Shown: positions 33,878 to 42,735 of the stretch, in pieces
Position numbering within the stretch: the stretch's first letter is position 1
Layout: each line of letters begins with the position of its first letter
DNA from: Variovorax sp. PAMC26660
Lineage (GTDB): Bacteria > Pseudomonadota > Gammaproteobacteria > Burkholderiales > Burkholderiaceae_C
NCBI RefSeq assembly: GCF_014302995.1
Contig: NZ_CP060295.1
Span: 2,294,001 to 2,358,000 of the forward strand
Reading direction: 5' to 3'
DNA: 64,000 nt
Position numbers and translations under genes: made by a program
Notes under the pieces: generated by a model
The model's database searches: none
Told to the model about the DNA's origin: nothing
Seen by the model: the letters and a program-made list of their open reading frames with translations, nothing else

Positions 33878-34977
33878 GCCGTCTCCAGCAAGCCGCGCGG
33901 CGCGTAGGGCGCTGCGTCGAATTCGGGAACAGTGCCGGTCATCAGCGCCGCGAGCAGGTGCGCGCTGCCCGGCGCCGTGGTCACGCCCAGGCCTTCGTGC
34001 CCGACCGCCAGCCAGAGCCTGTCGCGCCACGGATGCTTGCCCAGCAGCGGCAGGCCATCGGGTGTGGCGGCGCGCATGCCGGTCCACGAACGCACGGCAC
34101 TCAGATGGGCGAGCCCCGGCAGGTAATCGAGCGTGCGCTGGAGCATGCGCGCGAGCATCGGCGCCTCGACTGTGGGGTCGGTCGTGTCGAACTGGCGCGA
34201 CGAGCCGACCAGCAACTGCCCCGTGGGGCGCGGCTGCACATTGAACGCGACCGAGTCGCCATCGCTGTGGTGCGCGCTGGTCACATAGCCCAGCTCGACC
34301 AGTTGGTGATGCACGGTGCCCGGATAGCGGTCGGTGATCAGCAGGTGCCCCTTCTTCGGGCGTATCGGCAGCTCGGGGCACAGCGTCGTCGCCTGGATGC
34401 CGTTGGCCAGCACGATCTGCAGCGCGGTGCGGCGGCTGCCGTCGTCAAGCCGCAGCGTGCCGTCGTCTTCGATGGCCTCGACCTTCGCCTGCTCGACACG
34501 GACTGCATCGCCGCCTTCATCGAGCAGCCAGCGTGCCGCGTTCGGTGCATAGAGGATGCCGTCGCCCGGCACTTCGAGCGCGCCTGACAGGCCACGGCGC
34601 AATGCAGGTTCAGCTTGCGCGAGCGCGACCGCGTCGCGCAGGCGGCTGTCGATGCCGTGCGCGCGCAGCCGTTGCTGCTTGCGTTCAGCCTCGGCCATTT
34701 CTTCGTCGTTCGCGGCGATCCAGAGCGTGCCGCAGGGGCTGTACGCGCAGTCCTCGCGCATGCGCGGCGCAAGGGCGCGCCAGCGCGCAATCGAATCGCG
34801 GCTCAGTGCGAGTTCAGCCGGGTTGTCGTCCATCACCACGAGATGGCCCATGCCGGCGCCCGTCGCACCGCCGATGCGGGCATCAAGCACCAGCACCCGG
34901 CGGCCGGCTTGTGCCAGCGCGTGGGCGCACGCGGCACCGACGATGCCGGCGCCGATGACGATGACATCCGCGTCCAT
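33874..34977 (-). CDS. D-hydroxyproline dehydrogenase, DAAO-type FAD catalytic subunit
   Basis: A 367-residue flavoprotein of the D-amino acid oxidase/glycine oxidase superfamily. The dinucleotide site is VIVIGAGIVGAACAHAL (GxGxxG at 9-14), and the C-terminal part has SWTGMRAATPDGLPLLG and VGHEGLGVTTAPGSAHLLA, typical of the FAD-binding end. It should carry the amine-oxidising site acting on cis-4-hydroxy-D-proline, the epimerase product. It lies 11 nt downstream of the epimerase gene and overlaps the next subunit by ATGA. Confidence 0.9.
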   Translation of the reverse strand: MDADVIVIGAGIVGAACAHALAQAGRRVLVLDARIGGATGAGMGHLVVMDDNPAELALSRDSIARWRALAPRMREDCAYSPCGTLWIAANDEEMAEAERKQQRLRAHGIDSRLRDAVALAQAEPALRRGLSGALEVPGDGILYAPNAARWLLDEGGDAVRVEQAKVEAIEDDGTLRLDDGSRRTALQIVLANGIQATTLCPELPIRPKKGHLLITDRYPGTVHHQLVELGYVTSAHHSDGDSVAFNVQPRPTGQLLVGSSRQFDTTDPTVEAPMLARMLQRTLDYLPGLAHLSAVRSWTGMRAATPDGLPLLGKHPWRDRLWLAVGHEGLGVTTAPGSAHLLAALMTGTVPEFDAAPYAPRGLLETA

Positions 34978-34988
34978 GCCGCCCGGCA

Positions 34989-35927
34989 CTAGAGCCGAAT
35001 GCCCCAGCCGAAAGGATCTTCGTCGTCGATCAGCAGCGTGGCTTCGGCGCTGATGTGTGCGCGGCCGCGCAGCGTGGGAATGACCTTGTCGCCGTCCATC
35101 GCGTAGCTGGCCTCGAAACGGCTGCCGATCACGCTGGCCTGCGTCCACACGGCCCCCGGCGCGAGCTTGCCGTCGGCCGCGAGGCAGGCAATCTTGGCGC
35201 TGGTGCCGGTGCCGCAGGGTGAGCGGTCGTAGGCGTTGCCGGGGCACAGCACGAAGTTGCGGCTGTCCGCGCCTTCATCGCCATCGTTGGCGAAGAGTTC
35301 GATGTGGTCCACCTCCGCGCCGTCCGCGCCGGTGATGCCCTGCGCGGCCAATGCCTTGCGCAGCGCCGCGGTGTAGTCGGTCAGCGCGGCGAGGTTGTCG
35401 CTCGCCACGCGCTGGCCGTGTTCGCTCACCAGGAAGAACCAGTTGCCGCCCCAGGCCACGTCGCCGCGCACGGTGCCGTGGCCGGGCAGTTCGACCGCCA
35501 CCTGGTGCAGGTGCCGATAGGCCGGCACGTTGCGCACGCTCACCGAGCCATCGGCATGCAGCGTGGTCGTGACCATGCCCACGGGCGTTTCGATGCGGTG
35601 CTCGCCCACGCCGATGCGCCCCATGTGCGCGAGGCTCGCGACCAGCCCGATGGTGCCGTGGCCGCACATGCCCAGATACCCGGCGTTGTTGAAGAAGATG
35701 ACGCCGGCCGCCGCGTCTTTGGATACGGGCTCGCACAGCAGCGCACCCACCACCACGTCGCTGCCGCGCGGCTCCAGCACGGTGGCCGCGCGCCATTTGT
35801 CGTGCTGGTCGGCCAGCAGCGCGCGGCGCTCGGCCATGCTGCCGCCACCCAGATCGGGAAAGCCGCCGATGACCAGGCGCGTGGGCTCGCCGCCCGTGTG
35901 CGAGTCGATGATCTGGATGCGGTGCAT
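34989..35927 (-). CDS. 4-hydroxyproline 2-epimerase
   Basis: A proline-racemase-family enzyme of 312 residues that interconverts trans-4-hydroxy-L-proline and cis-4-hydroxy-D-proline without cofactor. Both acid/base cysteines are present: Cys88 in MCGHGTIG and Cys238 in [12 protein letters not shown] threonine at the second or first position would indicate a dehydratase, so this is an epimerase/racemase. The length and the surrounding D-hydroxyproline dehydrogenase genes favour hydroxyproline over proline. It is third in the operon, after the binding protein. Confidence 0.93.
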   Translation of the reverse strand: MHRIQIIDSHTGGEPTRLVIGGFPDLGGGSMAERRALLADQHDKWRAATVLEPRGSDVVVGALLCEPVSKDAAAGVIFFNNAGYLGMCGHGTIGLVASLAHMGRIGVGEHRIETPVGMVTTTLHADGSVSVRNVPAYRHLHQVAVELPGHGTVRGDVAWGGNWFFLVSEHGQRVASDNLAALTDYTAALRKALAAQGITGADGAEVDHIELFANDGDEGADSRNFVLCPGNAYDRSPCGTGTSAKIACLAADGKLAPGAVWTQASVIGSRFEASYAMDGDKVIPTLRGRAHISAEATLLIDDEDPFGWGIRL

Positions 35928-35937
35928 GTCTTCGGAC

Positions 35938-37071
35938 TCAGTAGCTGGCCAGGGGAACCGGGGCTGCGTTCTTGAAGGTGAACACCGTGATCGGTGCCTG
36001 CTTCATGTTGCCCTTGTCGTCGTAGGCGTAGGTGGCGGCCACGCCCTTGTAGGTGGTCTTGTAGAGCTCGGCGCCCACCTTGTCGGGGTCGATGGAGTTG
36101 GCCTTCTGCATCGACTGGCCGATGAACATGACCTGGTCGTAGTACGAAGCGGCGTAGGCGTCGGCATCGACGTTGAAGCGCTGCTTGAACTTGGCCTTGA
36201 AGGCCGGGCCGCTTTGCGCCTTCTCGAGGATGGAGCCGCCCTGTGCGCAGAACACCAGGTCGTTGACCGCATCGCCGCCGAGCTTGCCGGTGGCGGGGCT
36301 GCAGACGGTGTCGCCGCCCAGCAGCTTGCCGGGTACCGCGAGCTGCTTCATCTGGCGCGCCATCGGTGCGGCCTGCGGCGCGTAGCCGCCGAAGAAGATG
36401 GCCTCGGGCGCCTTGGCCTTCATGTTGGTCAGGATGGCGGTGAAGTCGACCGCCTTGTCGGTGGTGAATTCCTGCCCGACGATCGTCAGGCCCTGCGTCT
36501 TCGCTTCCTTGGTGAACTCTTCCGCCAGGCCCTGGCCGAAGGCGGTGCGGTCGTCGATCACGCCGACCTTCTTGACCTTGAGCACCTTGGCCGCATAGAC
36601 CGCCATGGCGCCACCGATCTGGTTGTCGCTGGCGATGATGCGGTACAGGTTCTTGTAGCCGCCCTGCGTGACCTTGGGGTTGGTGCCCACGGTCGACAGC
36701 AGCACGCCGCCCTCGCTGTACAGGCGCGAGGCCGGAATGGCCACGCCCGAGCAGTACGGGCCCATGACGTACTTCACGCCGTCGTCCACGAATTTCTGCG
36801 CCACGCTCACGCCGGTCTTGGCATCGCACTGGTCGTCTTCGGAGACCAGCTCGAACTTCAGCGTCTTGCCGCCGACGCTGATCTTCTTGGCGTTGAGTTC
36901 TTCGACGGCCAGGCGCACGCCGTTTTCATTGTCCTTGCCCGCGAAGGCATTGGGGCCCGACAGCGGGCCGCTGTGACCGATCTTGACCACCTGCTCCTGC
37001 GCGTACGCCTGGCCTGCAACGGCGAGGGCCACGAGGCTTAGAAACGGAACCATGTGTGCTTTTGTCTTCAT
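35938..37071 (-). CDS. Branched-chain amino acid ABC transporter-type binding protein (LivK-like)
   Basis: A periplasmic binding protein of 377 residues with a signal peptide ending AYA-Q (about 24) and the LivK start [25 protein letters not shown]. It probably captures hydroxyproline or a related imino acid, judged from its place between the pyrroline deaminase and epimerase genes. The permease and ATPase genes are missing from the window, so it must use components encoded elsewhere. Confidence 0.92.
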   Translation of the reverse strand: MKTKAHMVPFLSLVALAVAGQAYAQEQVVKIGHSGPLSGPNAFAGKDNENGVRLAVEELNAKKISVGGKTLKFELVSEDDQCDAKTGVSVAQKFVDDGVKYVMGPYCSGVAIPASRLYSEGGVLLSTVGTNPKVTQGGYKNLYRIIASDNQIGGAMAVYAAKVLKVKKVGVIDDRTAFGQGLAEEFTKEAKTQGLTIVGQEFTTDKAVDFTAILTNMKAKAPEAIFFGGYAPQAAPMARQMKQLAVPGKLLGGDTVCSPATGKLGGDAVNDLVFCAQGGSILEKAQSGPAFKAKFKQRFNVDADAYAASYYDQVMFIGQSMQKANSIDPDKVGAELYKTTYKGVAATYAYDDKGNMKQAPITVFTFKNAAPVPLASY

Positions 37072-37119
37072 GCTTCTTCCTAGGTTAGGGACGATGAAAA
37101 GGGCTTTTGTTGTAAGCGA

Positions 37120-38034
37120 TTACATGACCGACTGGTACTGGGCAGGACGCGTAGCCAGCGCCTTCTTGACCACCGCTTCGATGAAGGCGCGTTCCTCGCC
37201 GATCAGCGGCAGGCGCGGGCGGCGCATGTGCTCGGAGCCCACGCCCACCAGCAGGTCGATGAGCTTGAGGTTCTGCACCAGCTTGGTCGACACGTCCAGG
37301 TGCAGCATCGGCGTCATCCACTGGTACAGCTTGAGCGCTTGTGCAAACTCGCCGGCCTTCATCAGGTCGTACAGCGCCACGGTCTCGCGCGGGAAGGCAC
37401 AACCGACACCGGCCAACAGACCATCGCAGCCCAGCGCCAGGCCTTCGTAGGCCAGGTCGTCCACGCCCAGGAAGAGCTGGTAGCGGTCGCCCACGGTGTT
37501 GCGCAGGTCGGTGATGCGGCGGATGTTGTCGGTGCTCTCCTTGATTGCCGCGATCCATTCGCAGTCGGCCAGCTCGACCATGTGCTCGGGCTTGAGGTCG
37601 ACACGGTAGGCCACCGGGTTGTTGTAGACCATGATGGGTTTTTGCGCGGCATTGGCGATGGTGCGCACGTTGAGCATGGCTTCGCGCGCATCGGCCACAT
37701 AGATCACCGAGGGCATCACCATGAAGCCGGCCACGCCCAGCTTGTTGGCGCCGTCCACGTAGCGCAGCGCCTCGCGCGTGCTGGTCTCCGACACGTTGGC
37801 CAGCACCGGGATGCGGCCGGCGGCAGCCTCCAGCGCGATCTTGGCGACCTGCAGCTTTTCTTCCAGCGTCAGCGTGCTGGCTTCGCCCAGCGAGCCGCAG
37901 GTGACCAGGCCGTGGATGCCATTGCGGATCTGGAAGTCGATGTGGCGGGCAGTGCCCTCGGCATCGATGCTTTCGTCGGCGTGGAACTTGGTGGTGATGG
38001 CGGGAAAGATGCCTTGCCAGCGGGGATTGCTCAC
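37120..38034 (-). CDS. Dihydrodipicolinate synthase-family deaminase/lyase (pyrroline-4-hydroxy-2-carboxylate deaminase)
   Basis: A 304-residue class I aldolase-fold protein. Schiff-base Lys165 (AAIKEST), Tyr137 (MVYNNP) and the GSLGE loop (47-51) match the DapA/NAL superfamily. In hydroxyproline pathways this family member deaminates 1-pyrroline-4-hydroxy-2-carboxylate to 2-oxoglutarate semialdehyde (LhpC/HypD), which fits the operon. It begins with GTG at 38034, with AGGAG about 9 nt upstream, and is the first gene of the operon, behind the palindromic operator region. Confidence 0.88.
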   Translation of the reverse strand: MSNPRWQGIFPAITTKFHADESIDAEGTARHIDFQIRNGIHGLVTCGSLGEASTLTLEEKLQVAKIALEAAAGRIPVLANVSETSTREALRYVDGANKLGVAGFMVMPSVIYVADAREAMLNVRTIANAAQKPIMVYNNPVAYRVDLKPEHMVELADCEWIAAIKESTDNIRRITDLRNTVGDRYQLFLGVDDLAYEGLALGCDGLLAGVGCAFPRETVALYDLMKAGEFAQALKLYQWMTPMLHLDVSTKLVQNLKLIDLLVGVGSEHMRRPRLPLIGEERAFIEAVVKKALATRPAQYQSVM

Positions 38035-38080
38035 GGTGTCGCTCCTGTGGAATGTGCGGCGGGAAAACGTCGCGATCTAA

Positions 38081-38108
38081 ATATATTAATAATATATCCA
38101 ATGGATAT
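38081..38108. promoter_or_regulatory. Two abutting palindromes in front of the hydroxyproline operon
   Basis: ATATATTA-A-TAATATAT (38081-38097) and ATATCCA-A-TGGATAT (38094-38108) are both perfect inverted repeats and overlap by 4 bp. They lie 46-75 bp upstream of the first gene in an A/T-rich island, unlike the GC-rich neighbourhood. The left one may overlap the promoter; the right one has the size of a GntR/FCD operator. Confidence 0.6.
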
Positions 38109-38197
38109 CCGTAGGGCAAGCGCGCTTCCAGACGCTTGGTTTGTGTGATACCGGGGCTAACGACGGGCGCGGGCGATCCCCTCGCCGCGCTCCCGTT

Positions 38198-38671
38198 TCA
38201 TTTCTTCCAGAACTGCCAGCGCTTCGCAGGCTTTCCGGGCAGCGCGATGCCCTCGGCGCGGGTCGAAAGAAACTGCAGATACTTCGGGTCTTCGTCGGCC
38301 AGCAGCTCGGGGCCGCCGCCCATGCAGGCGCGCATCAACTCATCTGCCGCGCGGTCCAGGTTGCCCAGCTCGAACTGGCACTGGCCCAGCCGAAGGTGCA
38401 GGAAGGGGTTGCCGATCGCGTCCGGGAAATGCATGGCGTTCGAGAGGTTGTCGCGGCCGGCCTCGAAATCACCGGACAGGAAATTGGCATCGCCGATGGC
38501 GGCCAATGTCCAGGTGCCGGCCTCCCAGTCGGTCTTCGGTTCGGGCAGCAGGTCGAAGGCCGCCCAGTACAGCGGGGAGGCCGCGGCAAACTGCCCGGCC
38601 TCCGCCTGCGCGTCGCCTTGCGCGCACAGCCGCTTGATCTCTTCGTGAATGTCGTCGGACAGTTCCGCCAT
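38198..38671 (-). CDS. TPR-like protein of unknown function
   Basis: A soluble, helical protein of 157 residues: ALSDD-type acidic start (MAELSDDIHEEIKRL), then helix pairs with AAASPLYWAAFDLLPEP, GDANFLSGDFEAGRDNLSNA and LRLGQCQFELGNLDRAADELMRA, which look like two to three tetratricopeptide repeats, and a basic end KRWQFWKK. Probably a protein-protein adaptor. ATG 38671 has GGAG 10 nt upstream; an ATG 18 nt earlier is possible. It lies 20 nt after the glycine-zipper gene. Confidence 0.75.
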   Translation of the reverse strand: MAELSDDIHEEIKRLCAQGDAQAEAGQFAAASPLYWAAFDLLPEPKTDWEAGTWTLAAIGDANFLSGDFEAGRDNLSNAMHFPDAIGNPFLHLRLGQCQFELGNLDRAADELMRACMGGGPELLADEDPKYLQFLSTRAEGIALPGKPAKRWQFWKK

Positions 38672-38691
38672 CGGTTGCGTCTCCTTCATGT

Positions 38692-39432
38692 TCACTTGCG
38701 GCCGTCCGCAGGCCGCAGCACCCCTCCCTTGAGCGTGACCGGTTTGCCGACGGGAGGTGCCGTCTTGGTTTCGACCGTGCGCAGCGTGCCATTCTGCATA
38801 CGCACGCTCACCTGGTAGACCGTCACCGTGCGCACATGCTTCTCGATGGCATTGCCCGCGAAGCCGCCGCCGACCGCGCCCAGCACGGTTGTCGCGGCGC
38901 GTCCGCCGCCGTGGCCGAACTGGTTGCCGACCAGCCCGCCCACCACGCCGCCGGCCACCGCACCAACGCCCGTGGTCCGCTGCTCCCGTTGCACTGGCCG
39001 CACCGATTCGACATGGCCGCAGACCGCGCAAGGCGGCGGTGCCGGCCGGGCTGCGACCATCGGCGCGTTCGCACCCGGCGCCGGGCCGGGCTGGATGGCT
39101 TGCATCGGAGCCGGCTCAGGTGCCCTGGCAGGCGCCGGCATCGGCGCGGCAGCCATTGCCGGCGGCGCTACGCCCGCGCCCGTGGGCGGCGCAACAGGCG
39201 CCATGGGCATGGCTTGCGGCTTGAAATCGTCCGGCGCCTGGGGCGATGCGGCAGCCAGCACCGCCGGCGGTGGTGCGCCGGCGGCGCTGGTGTCGGTGCC
39301 CTGCTTGTGCAGCAGCACGCCACCGAGCGCCACCACGGCCGCGGCCAGCAGGCCGATCACGGCCCACAGCGCCTTGGGCGACTTGCTCGCTTGCTGCCCC
39401 GGCGGGGGATTGAGCGGTGTCGTCGAGTCCAT
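38692..39432 (-). CDS. Glycine-zipper 2TM-domain envelope protein
   Basis: A 246-residue protein: one N-terminal membrane helix (about 22-40, ALWAVIGLLAAAVVALGG), a long Pro/Ala/Met-rich linker, a CAVCGHV motif, and a glycine-zipper segment VGAVAGGVVGGLVGNQFGHG followed by ATTVLGAVGGGFAGNAIE. Similar domains (as in SlyB/PcP-type lipoproteins) insert in or stiffen the envelope. The final part VYQVSVRMQNGTLRTVE is typical of this family. The paired cysteines in the linker may form a disulfide or bind a metal. Confidence 0.82.
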   Translation of the reverse strand: MDSTTPLNPPPGQQASKSPKALWAVIGLLAAAVVALGGVLLHKQGTDTSAAGAPPPAVLAAASPQAPDDFKPQAMPMAPVAPPTGAGVAPPAMAAAPMPAPARAPEPAPMQAIQPGPAPGANAPMVAARPAPPPCAVCGHVESVRPVQREQRTTGVGAVAGGVVGGLVGNQFGHGGGRAATTVLGAVGGGFAGNAIEKHVRTVTVYQVSVRMQNGTLRTVETKTAPPVGKPVTLKGGVLRPADGRK

Positions 39433-39550
39433 GAAAAAGTCCCTTTCTGTCCGAGGCTGGATGCATCGGAACCCATCAGGGAGCATGGCCGAGGCCGGCG
39501 CGTTGTCAATCCGCCGGCGTCCTACACAGCCTGCCGGCCGTCACACCATG

Positions 39551-40552
39551 TCAGTCGATCTTCGCGCCCGACGCCTTCACCACCGCGCCCATCGCGTCCC
39601 AGTCGGCGCGCAGCAGTTTCTGGAATTCTTCCGGGCTCTGGCTGCGCGGCTCCACGCCCAGGCGCTTGAAGCGCTCCTGGATCGCCGGGTCGGCCAGCAC
39701 CTTGTTGGCCGCGATGTTGATGCGCTCGACCTCGGCCTTGGGCGTGCCGGCCGGCGCGAGCAAACCGATCCACGAATCGAAGGCGTAGCCCGGCAGGCCG
39801 CTTTCGGCCACGGTCGGCAGCTTCGGCAGGAAGGGGCTGCGCGACTGGCCGGTAGAGGCCAGCAGCTTCACGCGTGCATCGTCCTGGAAGCCGATGACAC
39901 CGATGCTCGACGAGATCACGGCCTGCACGCGGCCCGCGAGCACTTCGTTGACGGCCTCGCCGGTCGATTTGGTGGGGATGTGCGTCATCTGCAGGCCCGC
40001 CTTGGCAAGAAAGGACGCCATCGCGAGGTGCGTGGCGCTGCCGTTGCCGGCCGAGGCGTAGTTGTACTTGCCGGGGTGGGCCTTGACCTCCTTGATGAAG
40101 TCGGCCGTGTTCGACACGTTGAGCCCGCTCGTCACCGCCAGCACGTAGCCCGCGTTGCCGACGTTGGCCACGCCCACGAAGTCCTTCAGCGGGTCGTAGC
40201 TGAGCTTGTTGTAGAGAAAGCCCGCGATGCTGTGGCTGGCCGCTGCGAGGAGCAGCGTGTTGCCGTCGCCCGGCGCGCGCGCCACGATGGCCGCGCCAAC
40301 GGTGCCGCCCGCACCCGCGCGGTTCTCGACGATGGCGCTGGCATTGAGCGCCGTGCCCAGTTCGTTGTTGAAGGCGCGCGCCACCGTGTCCTGCACCGCG
40401 CCCGTGCCGAAGGGCACGACGATGTGCAGCACGCGCTGCTGCGCATGGGCTGGTGCGAAGGCACAGAGCGCGGCAGCGGTTGCGAGCGCGCAGAGAGAAC
40501 GTCGGGAGAACAGGGTCGAAGGCATCGCGAGGGCCGCTTTCTTTTTCATCAT
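39551..40552 (-). CDS. Bug-family tripartite tricarboxylate transporter substrate-binding protein
   Basis: A periplasmic binding protein of 333 residues: signal peptide to about residue 37 (AFAPAHA-QQ), then LHIVVPFGTGAVQD, with the usual PFPPGG replaced by PFGTGA, and MTHIPTKSTGEAVNEV in place of the HIPYRG motif. The deviations suggest an unusual ligand. It follows the M20 amidohydrolase by 16 nt, so it may deliver that enzyme's substrate. No permease is nearby. I take ATG 40552; a TTG just before it and a further ATG after it are also possible. Confidence 0.87.
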   Translation of the reverse strand: MMKKKAALAMPSTLFSRRSLCALATAAALCAFAPAHAQQRVLHIVVPFGTGAVQDTVARAFNNELGTALNASAIVENRAGAGGTVGAAIVARAPGDGNTLLLAAASHSIAGFLYNKLSYDPLKDFVGVANVGNAGYVLAVTSGLNVSNTADFIKEVKAHPGKYNYASAGNGSATHLAMASFLAKAGLQMTHIPTKSTGEAVNEVLAGRVQAVISSSIGVIGFQDDARVKLLASTGQSRSPFLPKLPTVAESGLPGYAFDSWIGLLAPAGTPKAEVERINIAANKVLADPAIQERFKRLGVEPRSQSPEEFQKLLRADWDAMGAVVKASGAKID

Positions 40553-40568
40553 CAACAGAGAAGGAATT

Positions 40569-41774
40569 TCAGGTGCCCGACGGCAGCCAGCGCTGCGCCA
40601 GCTTCACGAAGTAGCTGGCACCGATCGGGATGATCTCGTCGTTGAAGTCGAACGAGGTGTTGTGGATGATGCAAGGGCCGGGCCCGTGGCCACCGAGCCG
40701 GTGGTCGCCGTCGCCATTGCCCAGGAAGGCATAGCAGCCGGGCCGCGCGAGCAGCATGTGGGCGAAGTCTTCGGCGCCCATCACGGCAGGGAAGTCGTCG
40801 GTGACCATGTCGTCGCCCACCACCTCGCGCATCACGCCCGCCGCGAAGCGCGCCTCCGCCGGGTGGTTGACCGTGGGCGGCGACGAGCGATTGAAGAACA
40901 CCTCGGCCGTGCAGCCGTGCGCCGCCGCCACGCCCGCGGCCACTTCGCGCAGGCGGGCCTCGATCTTGTCGATGGCTTCGATGGAGAAAGTGCGGATCGT
41001 GCCGCCCACGGTGGCCACATCGGGAATCACGTTGGGCGCATCGGAGCCCTGCAACTGCGTGACAGCGAGCAGTGCGCGCTCGGTGCTCGGGATGGTGCGC
41101 GGCACGATGGTCTGCAACTGCTGCGCCAGCGTGACCACCGCCGCCACCGGGTCGATGCCGGTGTGCGGCATCGAGGCGTGCGTGCCGCGACCGCGCACCG
41201 TGATCTTGTAGGTGTTGCTCGACGCCATCAGCGCGCCTTCGTTGAGCGCGAAACGGCCGACGTCGCCGACCGGGAAGTTGTGCAGCGCGAAGACCGCGTC
41301 GCAGGGGAAGCGCTCGAACAGGCCGTCCTGGATCATCTTCTTGGCGCCGGCCTTGCCCATCTCCTCGGCCGGCTGGAAGATGAAGTGCACCGTGCCGTCG
41401 AAATCGTCTGGCCCTTGCTGCGACAGGTGCCACGCGGCAGCCAGCAGCATCGTCGTGTGGCCGTCATGCCCGCAGGCGTGCATGCGGCCGGCGTGGGTGG
41501 ACTTGTGGGCGAACTCGTTGGCCTCGTGCAGCGGCAGCGCGTCCATGTCCGCGCGCAGGCCGATGGTGCGCGTGCCCGTGCCCTTGCGCAGCACGCCCAC
41601 CAGCCCCGTGCCGGCGATGCCGCGGTGCACCTCGATGCCCCATTTGGCGAGCAGGCCTGCGACTTTTTCGGAGGTGCGGTGTTCCTCGAAACCGAGTTCG
41701 GGGTGCGCGTGGATGTCGCGCCGGATGTCGACGAAGCGGGTGGCGTTGGCGGCGAAGGAGTCGACGATGTTCAT
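40569..41774 (-). CDS. M20-family amidohydrolase (hippurate hydrolase-like)
   Basis: A metal-dependent amidohydrolase/aminoacylase of 401 residues. Metal and catalytic motifs are RADMDALP, HACGHDGHTTM (Cys101-His106) and QPAEEMGKAGAKKMI; the C-terminal DFPAVMGAEDFAHML carries the last ligand. Family members remove acyl or aryl groups from amino acids (hippurate, N-acetyl amino acids, indole-3-acetyl conjugates). Combined with the Bug protein it suggests uptake and hydrolysis of an acylated amino acid. It starts behind a palindrome at 41798-41814. Confidence 0.9.
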   Translation of the reverse strand: MNIVDSFAANATRFVDIRRDIHAHPELGFEEHRTSEKVAGLLAKWGIEVHRGIAGTGLVGVLRKGTGTRTIGLRADMDALPLHEANEFAHKSTHAGRMHACGHDGHTTMLLAAAWHLSQQGPDDFDGTVHFIFQPAEEMGKAGAKKMIQDGLFERFPCDAVFALHNFPVGDVGRFALNEGALMASSNTYKITVRGRGTHASMPHTGIDPVAAVVTLAQQLQTIVPRTIPSTERALLAVTQLQGSDAPNVIPDVATVGGTIRTFSIEAIDKIEARLREVAAGVAAAHGCTAEVFFNRSSPPTVNHPAEARFAAGVMREVVGDDMVTDDFPAVMGAEDFAHMLLARPGCYAFLGNGDGDHRLGGHGPGPCIIHNTSFDFNDEIIPIGASYFVKLAQRWLPSGT

Positions 41775-41797
41775 GGTGGGTGGGAGCTGCAGCGGAG

Positions 41798-41814
41798 TCG
41801 TTCGAAGCGAACGA
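41798..41814. promoter_or_regulatory. Palindrome upstream of the amidohydrolase/Bug operon
   Basis: TCGTTCG-AAG-CGAACGA is a perfect 7-bp inverted repeat, 24 bp from the amidohydrolase start. It could be an operator for this operon; no regulator gene adjoins it. Confidence 0.45.
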
Positions 41815-41862
41815 TTCTGGCGCAGCCGCCCACCGGGCGCATGCTGATTTACGCGCGTCGGC

Positions 41863-42735
41863 TCAAGCGAGCCGCCCTTCCTGCCGCAGCTTCGCCCCGA
41901 CGCGCCGGATCTCGGCCTCGCCCTGGTCCAGAGTCGCCCGGCTCGTGTGCACCGAGTAGTGGCCCATCACCAGGTCGTGCGGATGCTTCACCGCCGAGCC
42001 CAGCACGAAGGACGTGTCGCCATGCGCCACGAAGTCCAGGGCCGTGTCGGATTCCTCGAACACTGCCAGTTCGCCGGCATCGACCGGGCCACCCGCGCTG
42101 TGGCCCGCGCCGAGCCGGCCCGCGTTGACCGCGACCCAGCCCACCGTGTGGCCAGCGGGCGGCGTGTAGCGCCAGTGTTCGCCGTCTTTCAACTGCACGG
42201 CCAGGTAGTTCATCGGGGACGGTGCCGGAATGGCGCTTTGCGCCGCGCCATAGCGTCCGAGCAGCACACGCGCGGGCCCTTCCTGCGGCACCTGCGAGGG
42301 CGCAAGGTAGATGCTCTGGGCCGGCGCGTTTTCTTCCGAGGCCGGCAAGGCCACCCAGAGCTGGAAGCCCTGCACGCGCTTGACGCCCGGCGCGGGCGCA
42401 CCGGTGTGCCACACGCCGTTGCCGGCGCGCATCCACTCGACGCCGCCACCCAGCAGCACGCCTTGTTCGCCGGTCGTGTCTTCGTAGAGCGTGTCGCCCT
42501 CGATCAGCCAGGTCAACGTGGCAATGCCCGAATGCGGATGCAGGCCGAAGCCCTTGTGGCCACCTTCGGTGTTGAAGCCGAACAGGTCGAGGAACACGAA
42601 GGGCTTGAGGAATTCGCCCAGGTCGCCCGGGCTCACGAGCCGCGTGATCGCCCCGTGCTTCGAGCCGCGCGTGCGGTAGACGATGGCGCGGGTTTCGGTG
42701 GCTGCGGCGCTGGCGAGTGCAGTCGCGGTCGTCAT
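41863..42735 (-). CDS. Pirin family protein
   Basis: A bicupin of 290 residues. The N-terminal iron-site region GLHPHSGIATLTWLIEG (His66, His68) and GVEWMRAGNGVWHTG are conserved; pirins bind Fe(II), and bacterial members can oxidise quercetin or act as redox sensors. Its ATG overlaps the stop of the FMN reductase gene (ATGA), so both belong to one operon with DoxX, divergent from a LysR gene. A role in quinone or flavonoid stress is likely but inferred. Confidence 0.9.
   Translation of the reverse strand: MTTATALASAAATETRAIVYRTRGSKHGAITRLVSPGDLGEFLKPFVFLDLFGFNTEGGHKGFGLHPHSGIATLTWLIEGDTLYEDTTGEQGVLLGGGVEWMRAGNGVWHTGAPAPGVKRVQGFQLWVALPASEENAPAQSIYLAPSQVPQEGPARVLLGRYGAAQSAIPAPSPMNYLAVQLKDGEHWRYTPPAGHTVGWVAVNAGRLGAGHSAGGPVDAGELAVFEESDTALDFVAHGDTSFVLGSAVKHPHDLVMGHYSVHTSRATLDQGEAEIRRVGAKLRQEGRLA

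Noticed and set aside
39494..39518. GCCGGCG...CGCCGGC hairpin considered as a terminator behind the Bug gene
   Set aside because: The loop is 11 nt, there is no T-run, and such GC hairpins are frequent by chance here.
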